DNA of 64,000 nucleotides from Caldibacillus debilis DSM 16016 (GTDB taxonomy: Bacteria > Bacillota > Bacilli > Bacillales > Caldibacillaceae), in contig NZ_KB912891.1 in the NCBI RefSeq assembly GCF_000383875.1, positions 52,788 to 116,787 on the forward strand, read 5' to 3'. Shown here piece by piece: positions 1 through 9,128 of the stretch. The notes beneath the pieces were generated by a model. The model saw only the letters and a list, made by a program, of their open reading frames with translations. It was not told the DNA's origin and did no database searches. The position numbers and the translations under genes were made by a program. Numbering within the stretch: position 1 is the stretch's first letter; every line of letters begins with the position of its first letter.

Positions 1-1177
1 TTTGGCGGAAGGTTCCGTCTTTTCCGTCGGCTATCAAACCCGCTATTTTTCCTTCGGTATCCAGACTTACAACGAGCAGGGGGAAGCGGTAAAGGACATC
101 ATCACCGTTGACGCCTCCGCCAGTTTGAACGTGATCATCAGCGAAATCAACAAATCCAGCGCGGGCGTCGTCGCCGTTTATGATTCCTTCACGGATCAAA
201 TCACGTTGACGAGGGCCAAAACGGGGAACTTTAACAACAATCCGGCCGAATACGGCGGCCAGGAAATCGTCACCATCGGCGCATTTTTGAACGATGTCTT
301 GCAATTCGGCGGGGTTCTCGAATACGGCGGGGAAAACGCCAAGTTTATGATCAACGGGCTGGAAACGGAAAGATTCGCCAACAGTTTCACCATCGACGGG
401 GTCACCTTCACGCTGAAAGGGACCTTCGATGCCGCCCAGACCGGATCGCCGGTTACGATCAGCGTGACGACCGATGTGGACGCCGTTTATGAAAATATTA
501 AAGCCTTCGTGGACAAGTACAATGAAATCATCACCAAGATCAACGCAAAACTGCTGGAAAAGCGTTACCGGGATTTCCCGCCCCTGACCGATGAGCAAAA
601 GAAGGAAATGAAGGAGCAGGAGATTCAACTTTGGGAGGAAAAGGCGAAGAGCGGCTTATTGCGCAGCGATCCCATTCTGTCGGGCGCTTTGAACAGCTTC
701 CGCCTCGCGCTGTACGGGAAGGTGGAAAATGCCTCCGTCCCCGAAGAATACAAGTTTTTGTTTAACATCGGCATTACGACGTCGACGGATTATTCGGAAC
801 GGGGAATCTTGGTGATCGACGAGAAGAAATTGAAGGAGGCGATTGAGAAAAATCCCGATGCGGTTTACAATCTATTTGCCGCGACGGGACAAACCGATTC
901 GGAAAAGGGAATCGCCCAGCGGTTGACCGATTCCGTCGACAGGGCGATGAACGCGATTTACGAAAAGGCCGGCAAGGCTTATTGGACGGAAGACCAGTAT
1001 ACGATCGGAAGGATTTTGGATGATTTGAACGACCGGATCGACCGCTTCGAAGACCGGTTGATGAAAATCGAAGCCCGTTATTACCGGCAATTTACGGCGA
1101 TGGAACAGGCGATTTTGCGGTCCAACCAACAGTCCATGTATTTGATGCAGATGTTCGGCGGGTATTCCGCACAATGA
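1..1177 (+). CDS. fliD: Flagellar hook-associated protein 2 (filament cap), 3' part
   Basis: The reading frame is open from the left edge, so the N-terminus lies outside the window; about 391 C-terminal residues are visible. FliD forms the pentameric cap at the filament tip and helps flagellin subunits fold into the growing filament. The visible part has the family's Thr/Ser/Val-rich beta domain, for example VTISVTTDVDAVYENIKAFV, followed by the helical C-terminal domain that ends in the usual Met/Gln-rich stretch (MEQAILRSNQQSMYLMQMF). fliS and fliT follow directly, which is the standard fliDST order in Bacillus. The family call is secure; only the start is missing. Confidence 0.95.
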   Translation, partial: LAEGSVFSVGYQTRYFSFGIQTYNEQGEAVKDIITVDASASLNVIISEINKSSAGVVAVYDSFTDQITLTRAKTGNFNNNPAEYGGQEIVTIGAFLNDVLQFGGVLEYGGENAKFMINGLETERFANSFTIDGVTFTLKGTFDAAQTGSPVTISVTTDVDAVYENIKAFVDKYNEIITKINAKLLEKRYRDFPPLTDEQKKEMKEQEIQLWEEKAKSGLLRSDPILSGALNSFRLALYGKVENASVPEEYKFLFNIGITTSTDYSERGILVIDEKKLKEAIEKNPDAVYNLFAATGQTDSEKGIAQRLTDSVDRAMNAIYEKAGKAYWTEDQYTIGRILDDLNDRIDRFEDRLMKIEARYYRQFTAMEQAILRSNQQSMYLMQMFGGYSAQ

Positions 1178-1263
1178 AGGTGAGCCGGGTTTTCCCGTTC
1201 GGGCAAGCCGGGCAAATGTGGCGGCCGGACCGGAGACCGCAAATTAATTGATGTTGGAGGAGA

Positions 1264-1671
1264 ATGGCATTGTCAATCCAAAATCCGTATCAGGCGTATC
1301 AGGATAACGCGGTGACGACGGCTTCACCTGGCGAATTGACGTTGATGTTGTACAACGGTTGTTTGAAATTTATCGCCGCCGCCAAAGAGGCGATGAAAAA
1401 GAAGGATTATGCCGGGAAAAACACCAACCTGCAAAAGGCCCAGAACATCATCCGTGAGCTGATGGTCACTCTAAAACCGGAATATGAGGTTTCCAAAAAC
1501 ATGATGGCCATGTACGACTATATTTACCGCCGGCTCCTGGAGGCCAACTTGAAAAACGATTTGGCCATCCTCGAGGAATGTGAGGGTTTCGTCACAGAAT
1601 TCCGCGACGTCTGGAAGCAGGTCATCCAAATTAACCGGAAACAACAATATAAAGAAGGCGGACAAATCTGA
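1264..1671 (+). CDS. fliS: Flagellar export chaperone FliS
   Basis: A 135-residue all-helical cytoplasmic protein, the usual FliS length. FliS binds the C-terminus of unassembled flagellin, prevents early polymerisation and delivers it to the flagellar type III export gate. The N-terminal segment NPYQAYQDNAVTTASPGELTLMLYNG is diagnostic of the family (cited here in two parts: NPYQAYQDN and SPGELTLMLYNG). A GGAGGAGA ribosome site lies just before ATG 1264; it is so close that an in-frame TTG at 1270 could also serve as start. The stop codon abuts the fliT ATG without a spacer, so translation of the two is probably coupled. Confidence 0.96.
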   Translation: MALSIQNPYQAYQDNAVTTASPGELTLMLYNGCLKFIAAAKEAMKKKDYAGKNTNLQKAQNIIRELMVTLKPEYEVSKNMMAMYDYIYRRLLEANLKNDLAILEECEGFVTEFRDVWKQVIQINRKQQYKEGGQI

Positions 1672-2019
1672 ATGGAACCGTTAAAACAGTTTTATTCCCT
1701 GACGGAGGCGTTCGTCGCGTTTTTGGAAAAACAAGGAAAAGAGGAACGCGATGTTACGATCGAACGGATCAACCGTTTTTTGGAGGAGCGGGAGGAACTG
1801 TTAAAAAGGATCGGCCCGCCCTTTACCGATGAGGATCGGGCGCTGGCGGAAAAAATACAGGCCCTGAATGAAAAATTAAACGATCTGCTGGTACGGGAAA
1901 AGGCCGCCATCCAGGAACAGCTGGACCAATTGAAGCGGCAAAAGGAATACCGGAAAAAATACCGGAACCCGTACCGTTCCCCCACGGCAGGGGGCGTGTT
2001 TTACGATAAGAAAAATTAA
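1672..2019 (+). CDS. fliT: Flagellar chaperone FliT
   Basis: A 115-residue, highly charged, helical protein encoded directly after fliS. FliT-type proteins act as cytoplasmic chaperones for the cap protein FliD. Sequence identity in this family is low, so the call rests mainly on position (fliD-fliS-fliT-hpf, as in B. subtilis), size and the predicted coiled-coil character, with repeated Glu/Lys/Arg segments such as RINRFLEEREELLKRIG. The C-terminal tail is basic and proline-containing (KKYRNPYRSP). A terminator hairpin follows within 15 bases, so this is the last gene of the flagellar unit. Confidence 0.85.
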   Translation: MEPLKQFYSLTEAFVAFLEKQGKEERDVTIERINRFLEEREELLKRIGPPFTDEDRALAEKIQALNEKLNDLLVREKAAIQEQLDQLKRQKEYRKKYRNPYRSPTAGGVFYDKKN

Positions 2020-2032
2020 AGCGTTGCGGGAG

Positions 2033-2064
2033 AACCGCCGCCAAAGGAACGGCCGGCGGTTTTT
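2033..2064 (+). terminator. Terminator of the fliDST unit
   Basis: Arms AACCGCCG (2033-2040) and CGGCGGTT (2054-2061) around a 13-base loop run into a short T tract. The position right after fliT suggests it separates flagellar transcription from hpf. Confidence 0.7.
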
Positions 2065-2290
2065 CCGTGCCCGCGAAAGCCCCTTCGGGTCTTCCGGTGC
2101 CTGAAAACGGACGGAATATGTCTTGCGGATTAAATTTCTAAAATAAATTTGTAACCATTATTTTCATTTCCCGGAAAAAACGTATAATGAATAATAAACA
2201 CGGAATAAACACAGGAAGCGGCCGCGCGGGAATTTCTCGGGGGACGGGCACCGGAGTTTAAAGATCCGGCAAATTTTGCCGCAAAAAGCG

Positions 2291-2317
2291 AAAGGATTCC
2301 CGCGAAATTTGTCGAAT
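2291..2317 (+). promoter_or_regulatory. SigH-type promoter of hpf
   Basis: AAAGGATTC at 2291-2299 fits the SigH -35 consensus RnAGGAwww, and GTCGAAT at 2311-2317 fits the -10 consensus RnnGAAT; the spacer is 11 bases, within the usual range. The B. subtilis orthologue yvyD is known to be transcribed by SigH and SigB. I found no convincing SigB element. The rest of the 332-base gap between fliT and hpf holds the fliT terminator and an isolated TATAAT at about 2192 without a good -35. Confidence 0.65.
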
Positions 2318-2320
2318 GAT

Positions 2321-2339
2321 TTAAATAGAGTCTATTTAA
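2321..2339. promoter_or_regulatory. Palindrome in the hpf leader
   Basis: TTAAATAGA and TCTATTTAA form perfect 9-base inverted arms around a single central G. The site starts about four bases after the SigH-type -10 and reaches the AAGGAGG ribosome site, so it covers the expected transcription start and leader. It could be a protein operator or an mRNA hairpin touching the ribosome site; the sequence alone does not decide. Confidence 0.55.
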
Positions 2340-2351
2340 GGAGGAACGTCT

Positions 2352-2894
2352 ATGAATTATAACATTCGCGGCGAAAATATCGAAGTGACTCCGGCTTTGC
2401 GGGACTACGCGGAAAAAAAGATTTCCAAATTGGAGCGTTATTTTACGGAAGTCCCGGATACGAACGTGTACGTAAATTTGAAGGTGTACAATGACAAATC
2501 GACGAAAGTGGAAGTAACGATCCCCCTTCCCAATCTCGTGCTGCGGGCGGAAGAAGTCAACGAGGATATGTATGCGGGGATTGATTTGATCGCAGATAAA
2601 TTGGAACGGCAAATCCGCAAGCATAAAACGAAAGTGAACCGCAAGCTTCGCGAAAAGGGCAGCGCGAAGGAAATGTTCGTAAACGTTTCTTCCGGGCCGA
2701 AGGAAGAAGAAAGCGAAATCGAAATCGTGCGAACGAAACGGTTCGACCTGAAACCGATGGACAGCGAAGAAGCGATTTTGCAAATGAATTTGCTCGGCCA
2801 TAACTTCTTCGTCTTCACCGATGTCGAAACGAACAAACCGGCGGTCGTATACCGGAGAAAGGACGGAAAATACGGATTGATTGAAACCAATTGA
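2352..2894 (+). CDS. hpf: Long-form ribosome hibernation promoting factor
   Basis: A 180-residue HPF (YvyD/RaiA family). The N-terminal domain (about residues 1-95, starting [19 protein letters not shown]) binds the decoding region of the 30S subunit; the C-terminal domain (about 120-178, [20 protein letters not shown] and a final DGKYGLIE) mediates pairing of 70S ribosomes into inactive 100S dimers. Having both domains makes this the long form typical of Firmicutes. The start has a strong AAGGAGG. It is transcribed alone: a SigH-type promoter lies upstream and a terminator downstream, which fits induction on entry to stationary phase. Confidence 0.97.
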   Translation: MNYNIRGENIEVTPALRDYAEKKISKLERYFTEVPDTNVYVNLKVYNDKSTKVEVTIPLPNLVLRAEEVNEDMYAGIDLIADKLERQIRKHKTKVNRKLREKGSAKEMFVNVSSGPKEEESEIEIVRTKRFDLKPMDSEEAILQMNLLGHNFFVFTDVETNKPAVVYRRKDGKYGLIETN

Positions 2895-3021
2895 GGACGG
2901 TCCGGATTCGGCGGCTGGCCGCGCCCCGCATCCCTTCATCCCTTTCGGCGGACGGCTGCCGCCGGAGGAGGGTGGAACGTCCGGAACAAGAAAAACGGAT
3001 AGTGCCATAGGCAGGTTCAAG

Positions 3022-3061
3022 CTGTTTCCCGTGCCGCTCGATGCCGGGAAACAGTTTTTTT
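3022..3061 (+). terminator. Terminator of hpf
   Basis: Perfect 10-base arms CTGTTTCCCG (3022-3031) and CGGGAAACAG (3045-3054) are followed by seven T residues. The remaining sequence from 3062 to 3423 is GC-rich and shows nothing else that I recognise. Confidence 0.85.
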
Positions 3062-3423
3062 CAATCCGGATGTCCTGCATCAGGGTCTTGATTTTCTATA
3101 CTTAAAAATTCCATCGTTTGCCCGGCACGGCCTTGTGCCGGAGCCTGCGACGGGCCGGGAAACCGGGAATCCGGCCGCGTCCGGTTGCTGCGGAAGGGAA
3201 ACCCCCGGAAGCGCTTGGCCGGGTCGCTGTTTCCGGAAGCTCAAGATTTCCGGACGCTCCTTTCCGGGTTCGACCGGCACGGTTTCGTTCCGAAGGCCGC
3301 GGGCTGGAATTTCTTGCGGTTTCACGGGCCTCGCCGCACCCATTTGAAAAAACGGATTCCGTCCGGCCGCTTCAACGGTGGATCGGCCGGCCGGAAAAAT
3401 TGGAAAGGGAGAAGGTGGATGTA

Positions 3424-5025
3424 ATGGATTTCTTGCACTATCCTCACCCGTCCCGGAGAATGGCGGTGTTTGCGAAAAAAGGGATGGTCGCCGCTTCCCA
3501 GCCGCTGGCGGCTCAGGCGGGACTGGAGATTTTGAAAAAGGGAGGGAACGCCGTCGATGCGGCCATCGCCTCTGCAGCGGCCCTGACCGTCGTCGAACCG
3601 GCATCCAACGGCATCGGCGGGGACGCCTTTGCCATCCTCTGGTACAAAGGGAGGCTGTACGGACTGAACGGCAGCGGCCCCTCTCCGAAGTCCATTTCCG
3701 TTGAAGCCGTCAAAGAACGGGGACATGAAAAAATGCCCGCCTTCGGGATCATCCCGGTTACGGTCCCCGGCGTGCCGAGATCCTGGGCGGCATTGTCGAA
3801 GCGGTTCGGCCGGCTTTCCCTTTCCGAAGTTTTGCAGCCGGCGATCCGATATGCGAGGGAAGGTTACCCGGTGAGCCCGGTATTGGCGAAAAATTGGCAG
3901 GCGGCCTATCGCCGTTACAGCTCTTTAAAAGGGCCGGAGTTTCAGCCCTGGTTCGACACCTTCACCCTTTCCGGGAAGCCGCCGCAGCCGGGGGAAGTCT
4001 GGGCCTCGCCGGATCACGCCCGGACGCTGGAACTCATCGGGAAAACGGAAGGGGAAAGTTTTTACCGGGGGGAATTGGCGGAAAAAATCGACCAATTTTT
4101 CCGCAAACACGGGGGATTTTTATCCGGAGAAGATCTGGCGGATTTTTCGCCGGAATGGGTGGAACCGGTCAGCATCCCCTACCGGGGGTATCAAATCTGG
4201 GAACTGCCCCCGAACGGCCAAGGGCTGGTCGCCCTCATGGCTTTAAATATCGTAAAGCAGTTCCCCTTGGAACGGATGGATGAAACGGAATGGTTCCACC
4301 ACCAAATCGAAGCGCTGAAGCTTGCCTTCGCCGACGGGAAGGCCCAGATCACCGACCCGGCCTTTATGAAGACGGAAATCTCCCGCTGGCTGTCCGAGGA
4401 ATATGCGAAAAAACGGGCGGCGGAAGTCACCTCCTTCGCTTCCGAACCCGGGCCCGTTTCCGTACCGAAGGGCGGCACCGTCTATTTGGCAACCGCCGAT
4501 GAAGAAGGGAATATGGTTTCCTATATCCAAAGCAATTACATGGGATTCGGATCCGGGATCGTGATCCCGGGCACCGGCATCGCCATGCAGAACCGCGGGG
4601 CCGATTTTTCCCTCGACGAAGGGCATCCCAACGTCCTGATGCCGGGGAAGCGGACCTATCACACGATCATTCCCGGATTTTTGACAAAGGGAAAGGAGGC
4701 GGTCGGCCCCTTCGGGGTCATGGGCGGTTATATGCAGCCCCAAGGCCATATGCAGGTGGTCATGAATTTGTTGGATAAGCATCTCAATCCCCAGGCCGCG
4801 TTGGACGCCCCCCGCTGGCAGTGGCTGGAGGGGAAAAAGGTGGCGGTGGAACACGGTTTCCCGGAACATCTGGCGAAGGCGCTGGCCCGCAAGGGGCACC
4901 AGATCCAGGTTTTCCTCGAGTCCGATTCCTTCGGCCGCGGCCAGATCATCATCCGGAATCCGGAAACCGGCGTTTATGCGGGAGGAACCGAACCGAGGAC
5001 GGACGGCATGATCGCCGTCTGGTAA
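3424..5025 (+). CDS. ywrD: Gamma-glutamyltransferase family protein, YwrD-like
   Basis: A 533-residue member of the gamma-glutamyltransferase Ntn-hydrolase family, close in length to B. subtilis YwrD. The family transfers or hydrolyses gamma-glutamyl groups, for instance of glutathione, after self-cleavage at a threonine that becomes the N-terminal nucleophile. The N-terminal signature GMVAASQPLAAQAGLEIL and GGNAVDAAIA is clear, and the cleavage region reads KGGTVYLATADEEGNMVS with the candidate Thr after two Gly. There is no obvious signal peptide, so it may be cytoplasmic as expected for YwrD. The frame is open further upstream, but the ATG at 3424 has GGAGAAGG at a good distance and matches the family N-terminus. 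Substrate is unknown. Confidence 0.9.
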   Translation: MDFLHYPHPSRRMAVFAKKGMVAASQPLAAQAGLEILKKGGNAVDAAIASAAALTVVEPASNGIGGDAFAILWYKGRLYGLNGSGPSPKSISVEAVKERGHEKMPAFGIIPVTVPGVPRSWAALSKRFGRLSLSEVLQPAIRYAREGYPVSPVLAKNWQAAYRRYSSLKGPEFQPWFDTFTLSGKPPQPGEVWASPDHARTLELIGKTEGESFYRGELAEKIDQFFRKHGGFLSGEDLADFSPEWVEPVSIPYRGYQIWELPPNGQGLVALMALNIVKQFPLERMDETEWFHHQIEALKLAFADGKAQITDPAFMKTEISRWLSEEYAKKRAAEVTSFASEPGPVSVPKGGTVYLATADEEGNMVSYIQSNYMGFGSGIVIPGTGIAMQNRGADFSLDEGHPNVLMPGKRTYHTIIPGFLTKGKEAVGPFGVMGGYMQPQGHMQVVMNLLDKHLNPQAALDAPRWQWLEGKKVAVEHGFPEHLAKALARKGHQIQVFLESDSFGRGQIIIRNPETGVYAGGTEPRTDGMIAVW

Positions 5026-5115
5026 GGCCGGAAGGGCCGGAGCGGAGCCCGCTGGCCGGGTCCAGCCGTTCCCATGGGGATAGGGTTATTTTTTTCGGTG
5101 GGCAGGTGTTTTTCA

Positions 5116-5676
5116 TTGAAGTATGTTCAAATTTTCATGGCTTTTTTCCGTTCGGGGATCCTGGGCTTCGGAGGGGGACCGAGCGCCATCCCCCTCGTTT
5201 ATAAAGAAGTGGTGGAAAAATACCGCTGGATGAAGGATGAGGAATTTTCCGACGTGGTCGCCCTGGGGAACACGCTGCCCGGTCCGATCAACACAAAAAT
5301 CGCCGGTTATATCGGTTACCGGGTGGGGGGATGGCCCGGGATGCTGATCGCCCTGTTCGCCTCCGTCGTCCCCACGGTCCTGCTGCTCATTATATTTTTA
5401 ACGGGATTGGGCGCGTCGAAGGATAAACCGTGGGTGCAGGGGATGTCCGCGGCGGTGCTCCCGGTTGTTGCCGCCATGATGGCGGCTCTCGCCCTGGATT
5501 TTATGAAACAGGCGAAGTCCGCCATGACCTGGAAGGGCCTCATCCTGTTTACCGGGGGATCTTTCCTCGTTCTCCAGGTTTTCCGCTGGCATCCGGCGAT
5601 ATGGATCGCCGCGTTGCTGGCCTTTGCTTTCTTTTCCGGAACGGCGCGGGAACAGGAACAAGAAAAAGAACGGTAA
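5116..5676 (+). CDS. ywrB: Chromate transporter family protein, N-type half
   Basis: An integral membrane protein of the CHR family with about six hydrophobic segments. It carries the hallmark GILGFGGGPSAIPLV near the N-terminus and the LPGPINTKIAGYIGY motif. In Bacillus, two separately encoded half-size proteins (YwrB and YwrA) together form the chromate exporter; here the second half follows 12 bases downstream. I chose TTG 5116, preceded by GGGCAGGTG, because it aligns with the start of the partner; an in-frame ATG at 5074 lacks a ribosome site. The C-terminal tail is a charged REQEQEKER. Real substrates of such pairs may include other oxyanions. Confidence 0.85.
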   Translation: MKYVQIFMAFFRSGILGFGGGPSAIPLVYKEVVEKYRWMKDEEFSDVVALGNTLPGPINTKIAGYIGYRVGGWPGMLIALFASVVPTVLLLIIFLTGLGASKDKPWVQGMSAAVLPVVAAMMAALALDFMKQAKSAMTWKGLILFTGGSFLVLQVFRWHPAIWIAALLAFAFFSGTAREQEQEKER

Positions 5677-5688
5677 AAGGTGAAAAGC

Positions 5689-6219
5689 ATGATCTACTGG
5701 CAAATTTTCCTCGCATTTTTTATTCCCGGTATCTTCGGCTACGGGGGAGGACCATCGTCGATTCCGCTCGTGGAAGCGGAAGTGGTCGACCGTTATCATT
5801 GGATGACGAGCAGGGAATTCAGCGAAATGCTGGCGATCGCCAACGCTTTGCCCGGTCCGATCGCGACGAAAATGGCCGGGTATATCGGCTACATGCAGGG
5901 GGGCATCCTCGGCTTATTGGTTGCCTTGTTTGCCACCATCGCTCCGTCGCTCCTGCTGATGATCGCTCTGTTAAGCCTGCTTTTAAGGCATAAGGATTCG
6001 CCCCGGGTGAAAAAGATGAGCGTCTTCGTCCGCCCGGCCATTGCCGTTTTGATCGGAATCTTGGCTTTCGAATTCGCCTTTGAGTCCGCGGAAAAAATCG
6101 GCGGCTGGAAAACTTTCGTCCTCGCCGCTGTCAGTTTTTATTTGCTGGAAAAGAAAAAAATCCACCCGCTGTATGTCATCGCGGGCGCATTGCTTTACGG
6201 GGCCTTCTTCCTGTCCTGA
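5689..6219 (+). CDS. ywrA: Chromate transporter family protein, C-type half
   Basis: Second half-size CHR protein, about 176 residues, paralogous to the preceding one: GIFGYGGGPSSIPLVEAEVV and LPGPIATKMAGYIGY match its motifs. Around five to six transmembrane segments are visible. It should pair with the upstream protein in the membrane to give a functional exporter. The ATG at 5689 has AAAAGG eight bases ahead; a GTG at 5680 is an alternative. The two genes and the ywrD-like gene form one co-oriented block, the same partners that are neighbours in the B. subtilis ywr cluster. Confidence 0.87.
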   Translation: MIYWQIFLAFFIPGIFGYGGGPSSIPLVEAEVVDRYHWMTSREFSEMLAIANALPGPIATKMAGYIGYMQGGILGLLVALFATIAPSLLLMIALLSLLLRHKDSPRVKKMSVFVRPAIAVLIGILAFEFAFESAEKIGGWKTFVLAAVSFYLLEKKKIHPLYVIAGALLYGAFFLS

Positions 6220-6389
6220 GGGAAATGATTTTGCCGGCGGCAGCCGAAAGCCTGTCCGATTTTTGCGCGAATTTTCCGTCGGCCGCAAAGTCCCGCCCGC
6301 CGGGCGTAAAATTCCCGGAAAATCGGCGGATCGAAGGGCCGCCGTTTATTCTTCCGGCGGTCTTCGGGGCCGGGCCCGCGCCTTGCAAG

Positions 6390-6418
6390 TTGTCAGCATG
6401 GTTTGATAGTGTTAAGAT
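6390..6418 (+). promoter_or_regulatory. Promoter of secA
   Basis: TTGTCA (6390-6395) and TAAGAT (6413-6418) are separated by 17 bases, and a TGT directly before the -10 gives an extended -10 element. It is the best SigA-type candidate in the 288-base gap before secA and leaves a leader of about 80 bases. Confidence 0.55.
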
Positions 6419-6450
6419 TGATAAATGAAGAGTGAAGCCATTGGAAGGAA

Positions 6451-6484
6451 TCTTTTGATTGGCCGAAGGGTTGCAATCAAAAGA
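6451..6484 (+). promoter_or_regulatory. Stem-loop in the secA leader
   Basis: Perfect 11-base arms TCTTTTGATTG (6451-6461) and CAATCAAAAGA (6474-6484) enclose a 12-base loop. No T tract follows, so it is not an ordinary terminator. It lies between the predicted promoter and the AAAGGAG ribosome site (6492-6498), where it could affect mRNA stability or initiation on secA. Confidence 0.6.
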
Positions 6485-6507
6485 TGCCGACAAAGGAGCG
6501 TTGAGAA

Positions 6508-9021
6508 ATGGCAGGCATTTTAACTAAACTATTCGACCTGAACAAACGGGAACTGAAAAGATTGGAAAAGATCGCCGATCAGATCGACGCCCTTTCCGGC
6601 GAGATGAAACGGCTGCCGGATTCGGCGTTGAAGGCGAAAACCGACGAGTTCAAAAACCGGCTCGCCAAGGGCGAAACCCTTGATGACCTGTTGGTGGAAG
6701 CCTACGCCGTCGTCCGGGAAGCTTCCCGGCGCGTTCTTGGATTATATCCCTTTAAAGTGCAATTGATGGGCGCCGTTGTTTTGCACGAAGGAAACATCGC
6801 CGAGATGAAAACCGGGGAAGGGAAGACCCTGACCTCCACCATGCCGGTCTATTTGAACGCCTTGACGGGCGAGGGCGTCCATGTGGTGACGGTCAACGAC
6901 TATCTGGCGAAACGGGACGCGACGGAAATGGGGAAGATTTACGAATTCCTCGGCCTTTCCGTCGGTTTAAATTTGCCGGAAATGAGCCGGGAAGAAAAAC
7001 AAAAAGCCTATCAGGCGGACGTCACCTACGGAACGAACAATGAGTTCGGCTTCGACTACCTCCGCGATAACATGGTCTTGTACAAAGAACATATGGTGCA
7101 GCGGCCGCTGAATTACGCGATCATCGACGAAGTCGACTCGATCTTGATCGACGAAGCCCGCACCCCGCTGATCATTTCCGGTTCGGCGAAAAAATCGAAC
7201 GAATTGTACATTCAGGCCAACGCCTTCGTCCGCACGTTGAAAAAAGACGTGGACTTCACCTTGGACGAAAAAACGAAAACCGTCCAGCTGACGGAAGAAG
7301 GAATCAACAAGGCGGAACGGGCCTTCGGCATCGACAACCTTTTCGACATCAATCACGTCACCCTGAACCATCATATCAATCAGGCGCTGAGGGCCAATTA
7401 CATCATGCAAAGGGACGTCGATTATGTGGTTCAAGACGGCGAGATCATCATCGTCGATCCCTTCACCGGGCGCCTGATGAAAGGGCGGAGATACAGCGAC
7501 GGCCTCCATCAGGCGATCGAGGCGAAGGAAGGGGTCCCGATCCAAAACGAAAGCATGACCTTGGCGACGATCACCTTCCAAAACTATTTCCGGATGTATA
7601 AAAAGCTGGCGGGGATGACCGGTACGGCCAAAACGGAAGAGGAAGAATTCCGGAACATTTACAATATGAACGTCGTCGTCATCCCGACGAACAAGCCGGT
7701 CATCCGGGAAGACCGCCCGGATTTGATCTACGCCACGATGGAAGGGAAATTTAAGGCGGTCGTGGAAGACATCGCCCGCCGCCATGCCAAAGGGCAGCCC
7801 GTCCTCGTCGGCACCGTCGCCATCGAGACTTCGGAATTGCTTTCGAAGATGCTGACGAAACGCGGGATCAAGCACAATGTTTTGAATGCGAAAAACCATG
7901 CCCGGGAAGCGGAAATCATCGCCCAGGCCGGACAAAAAGGGGCGGTGACGATCGCCACGAACATGGCCGGCCGCGGTACGGACATCAAGCTGGGCGAAGG
8001 CGTGAAAGAATTGGGCGGATTGGCGGTCATCGGGACGGAACGCCATGAAAGCCGCCGGATCGACAATCAGCTCCGCGGCCGTTCCGGCCGTCAGGGGGAT
8101 CCCGGCGTCACCCAATTTTACCTGTCTTTGGAAGACGAGCTGATGCGCCGCTTCGGTTCCGACAGCATCAAAGGAATGATGCAGCGCTTCGGCATGGACG
8201 ACAGCCAGCCGATCCAAAGCAAGATGGTGTCCAAGGCCGTCGAATCCGCGCAAAAACGGGTGGAAGGCAACAACTTCGACGCCCGCAAGCAGCTGCTGCA
8301 ATATGACGATGTCATCCGCCAGCAGCGGGAAATCATTTACAAACAGCGGTATGAAGTGATCACTTCCGACAATTTGCGGGATATTATCGAAGAGATGATC
8401 CTGACGGTCATTAAGCGCCACGTGCAGGATTTCGCCAACGAAAACGCCGATCCGGAAGATTGGAATCTGGAAGGCCTGGTCGATTACGTCAGCGCCAATC
8501 TCCTTCCGGAAAACGACGTGACCGTGGATGACTTAAAAGGCAAAGAACCGGAAGAAATGGTCCGATTCATTTTCGACAAAGTCAAGATGCGCTACGATGA
8601 AAAGGAACAGCAATTGGGACCGGAAAAAATGCGGGAATTTGAAAAAGTCATCACCTTGCGGGCCGTCGACTCCAAATGGATGGACCATATCGACGCGATG
8701 GACCAGCTGCGCCAGGGCATCCATCTGCGGGCGTACGGGCAAATCGACCCGCTGAGGGAGTATCAACAGGAAGGTTTCCAAATGTTTGAAAGCATGATCG
8801 AGGCCATCGAGGAAGACGTGGCGAAATATATCATGAAAGCGGAGATCGTCAGCAACCTGAAGCGGGAAGAAGTGGCGAAAGGCCAGGCGGTCATCCCGAA
8901 ATCCGACGGGGAAAAGCCGAAGCAAAAACCGATACGGAAAACGGTGCATATCGGCCGCAACGACCCGTGTTTTTGCGGAAGCGGGAAAAAATATAAGCAT
9001 TGCCACGGAAAGACGGTTTAA
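6508..9021 (+). CDS. secA: Preprotein translocase ATPase SecA
   Basis: An 837-residue SecA, the motor that pushes unfolded preproteins through the SecYEG channel at the membrane. Walker A is KTGEGKT (residues 101-107), the DEAD-like Walker B is [11 protein letters not shown] (from 207), then come the preprotein cross-linking domain, the second helicase domain with [12 protein letters not shown] and [19 protein letters not shown], and a C-terminal zinc-binding SEC-C tail with Cys821, Cys823, Cys832 and His833. The length equals that of the B. subtilis protein. ATG 6508 has AAAGGAG ahead. It is transcribed on its own, with a hairpin in the leader and a terminator downstream. Confidence 0.99.
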   Translation: MAGILTKLFDLNKRELKRLEKIADQIDALSGEMKRLPDSALKAKTDEFKNRLAKGETLDDLLVEAYAVVREASRRVLGLYPFKVQLMGAVVLHEGNIAEMKTGEGKTLTSTMPVYLNALTGEGVHVVTVNDYLAKRDATEMGKIYEFLGLSVGLNLPEMSREEKQKAYQADVTYGTNNEFGFDYLRDNMVLYKEHMVQRPLNYAIIDEVDSILIDEARTPLIISGSAKKSNELYIQANAFVRTLKKDVDFTLDEKTKTVQLTEEGINKAERAFGIDNLFDINHVTLNHHINQALRANYIMQRDVDYVVQDGEIIIVDPFTGRLMKGRRYSDGLHQAIEAKEGVPIQNESMTLATITFQNYFRMYKKLAGMTGTAKTEEEEFRNIYNMNVVVIPTNKPVIREDRPDLIYATMEGKFKAVVEDIARRHAKGQPVLVGTVAIETSELLSKMLTKRGIKHNVLNAKNHAREAEIIAQAGQKGAVTIATNMAGRGTDIKLGEGVKELGGLAVIGTERHESRRIDNQLRGRSGRQGDPGVTQFYLSLEDELMRRFGSDSIKGMMQRFGMDDSQPIQSKMVSKAVESAQKRVEGNNFDARKQLLQYDDVIRQQREIIYKQRYEVITSDNLRDIIEEMILTVIKRHVQDFANENADPEDWNLEGLVDYVSANLLPENDVTVDDLKGKEPEEMVRFIFDKVKMRYDEKEQQLGPEKMREFEKVITLRAVDSKWMDHIDAMDQLRQGIHLRAYGQIDPLREYQQEGFQMFESMIEAIEEDVAKYIMKAEIVSNLKREEVAKGQAVIPKSDGEKPKQKPIRKTVHIGRNDPCFCGSGKKYKHCHGKTV

Positions 9022-9097
9022 TCGGAAGGGGGCTTTGTTTGCCGGCTCGTTCGGCGGGCCGTACCGCCGCGAAGGGCCGGTTTGATCGGAAGGATCG

Positions 9098-9128
9098 CCT
9101 CTCCATAAGGAATGGAGAGGATTTTTTT
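9098..9128 (+). terminator. Terminator of secA
   Basis: Perfect 9-base arms CCTCTCCAT (9098-9106) and ATGGAGAGG (9112-9120) around AAGGA, followed by A and seven T residues. Confidence 0.88.

Noticed and set aside
3118..3423. Open frame extending the gamma-glutamyltransferase gene 102 codons upstream
   Set aside because: The added residues are Arg/Pro/Gly-rich and not conserved, they start in terminator-proximal DNA, and ATG 3424 has a good ribosome site.
6967..8421. Long minus-strand open frame inside secA
   Set aside because: It is an antisense shadow of the secA codons with no ribosome site or motif; similar frames oppose uvrB, uvrA and rpoN.
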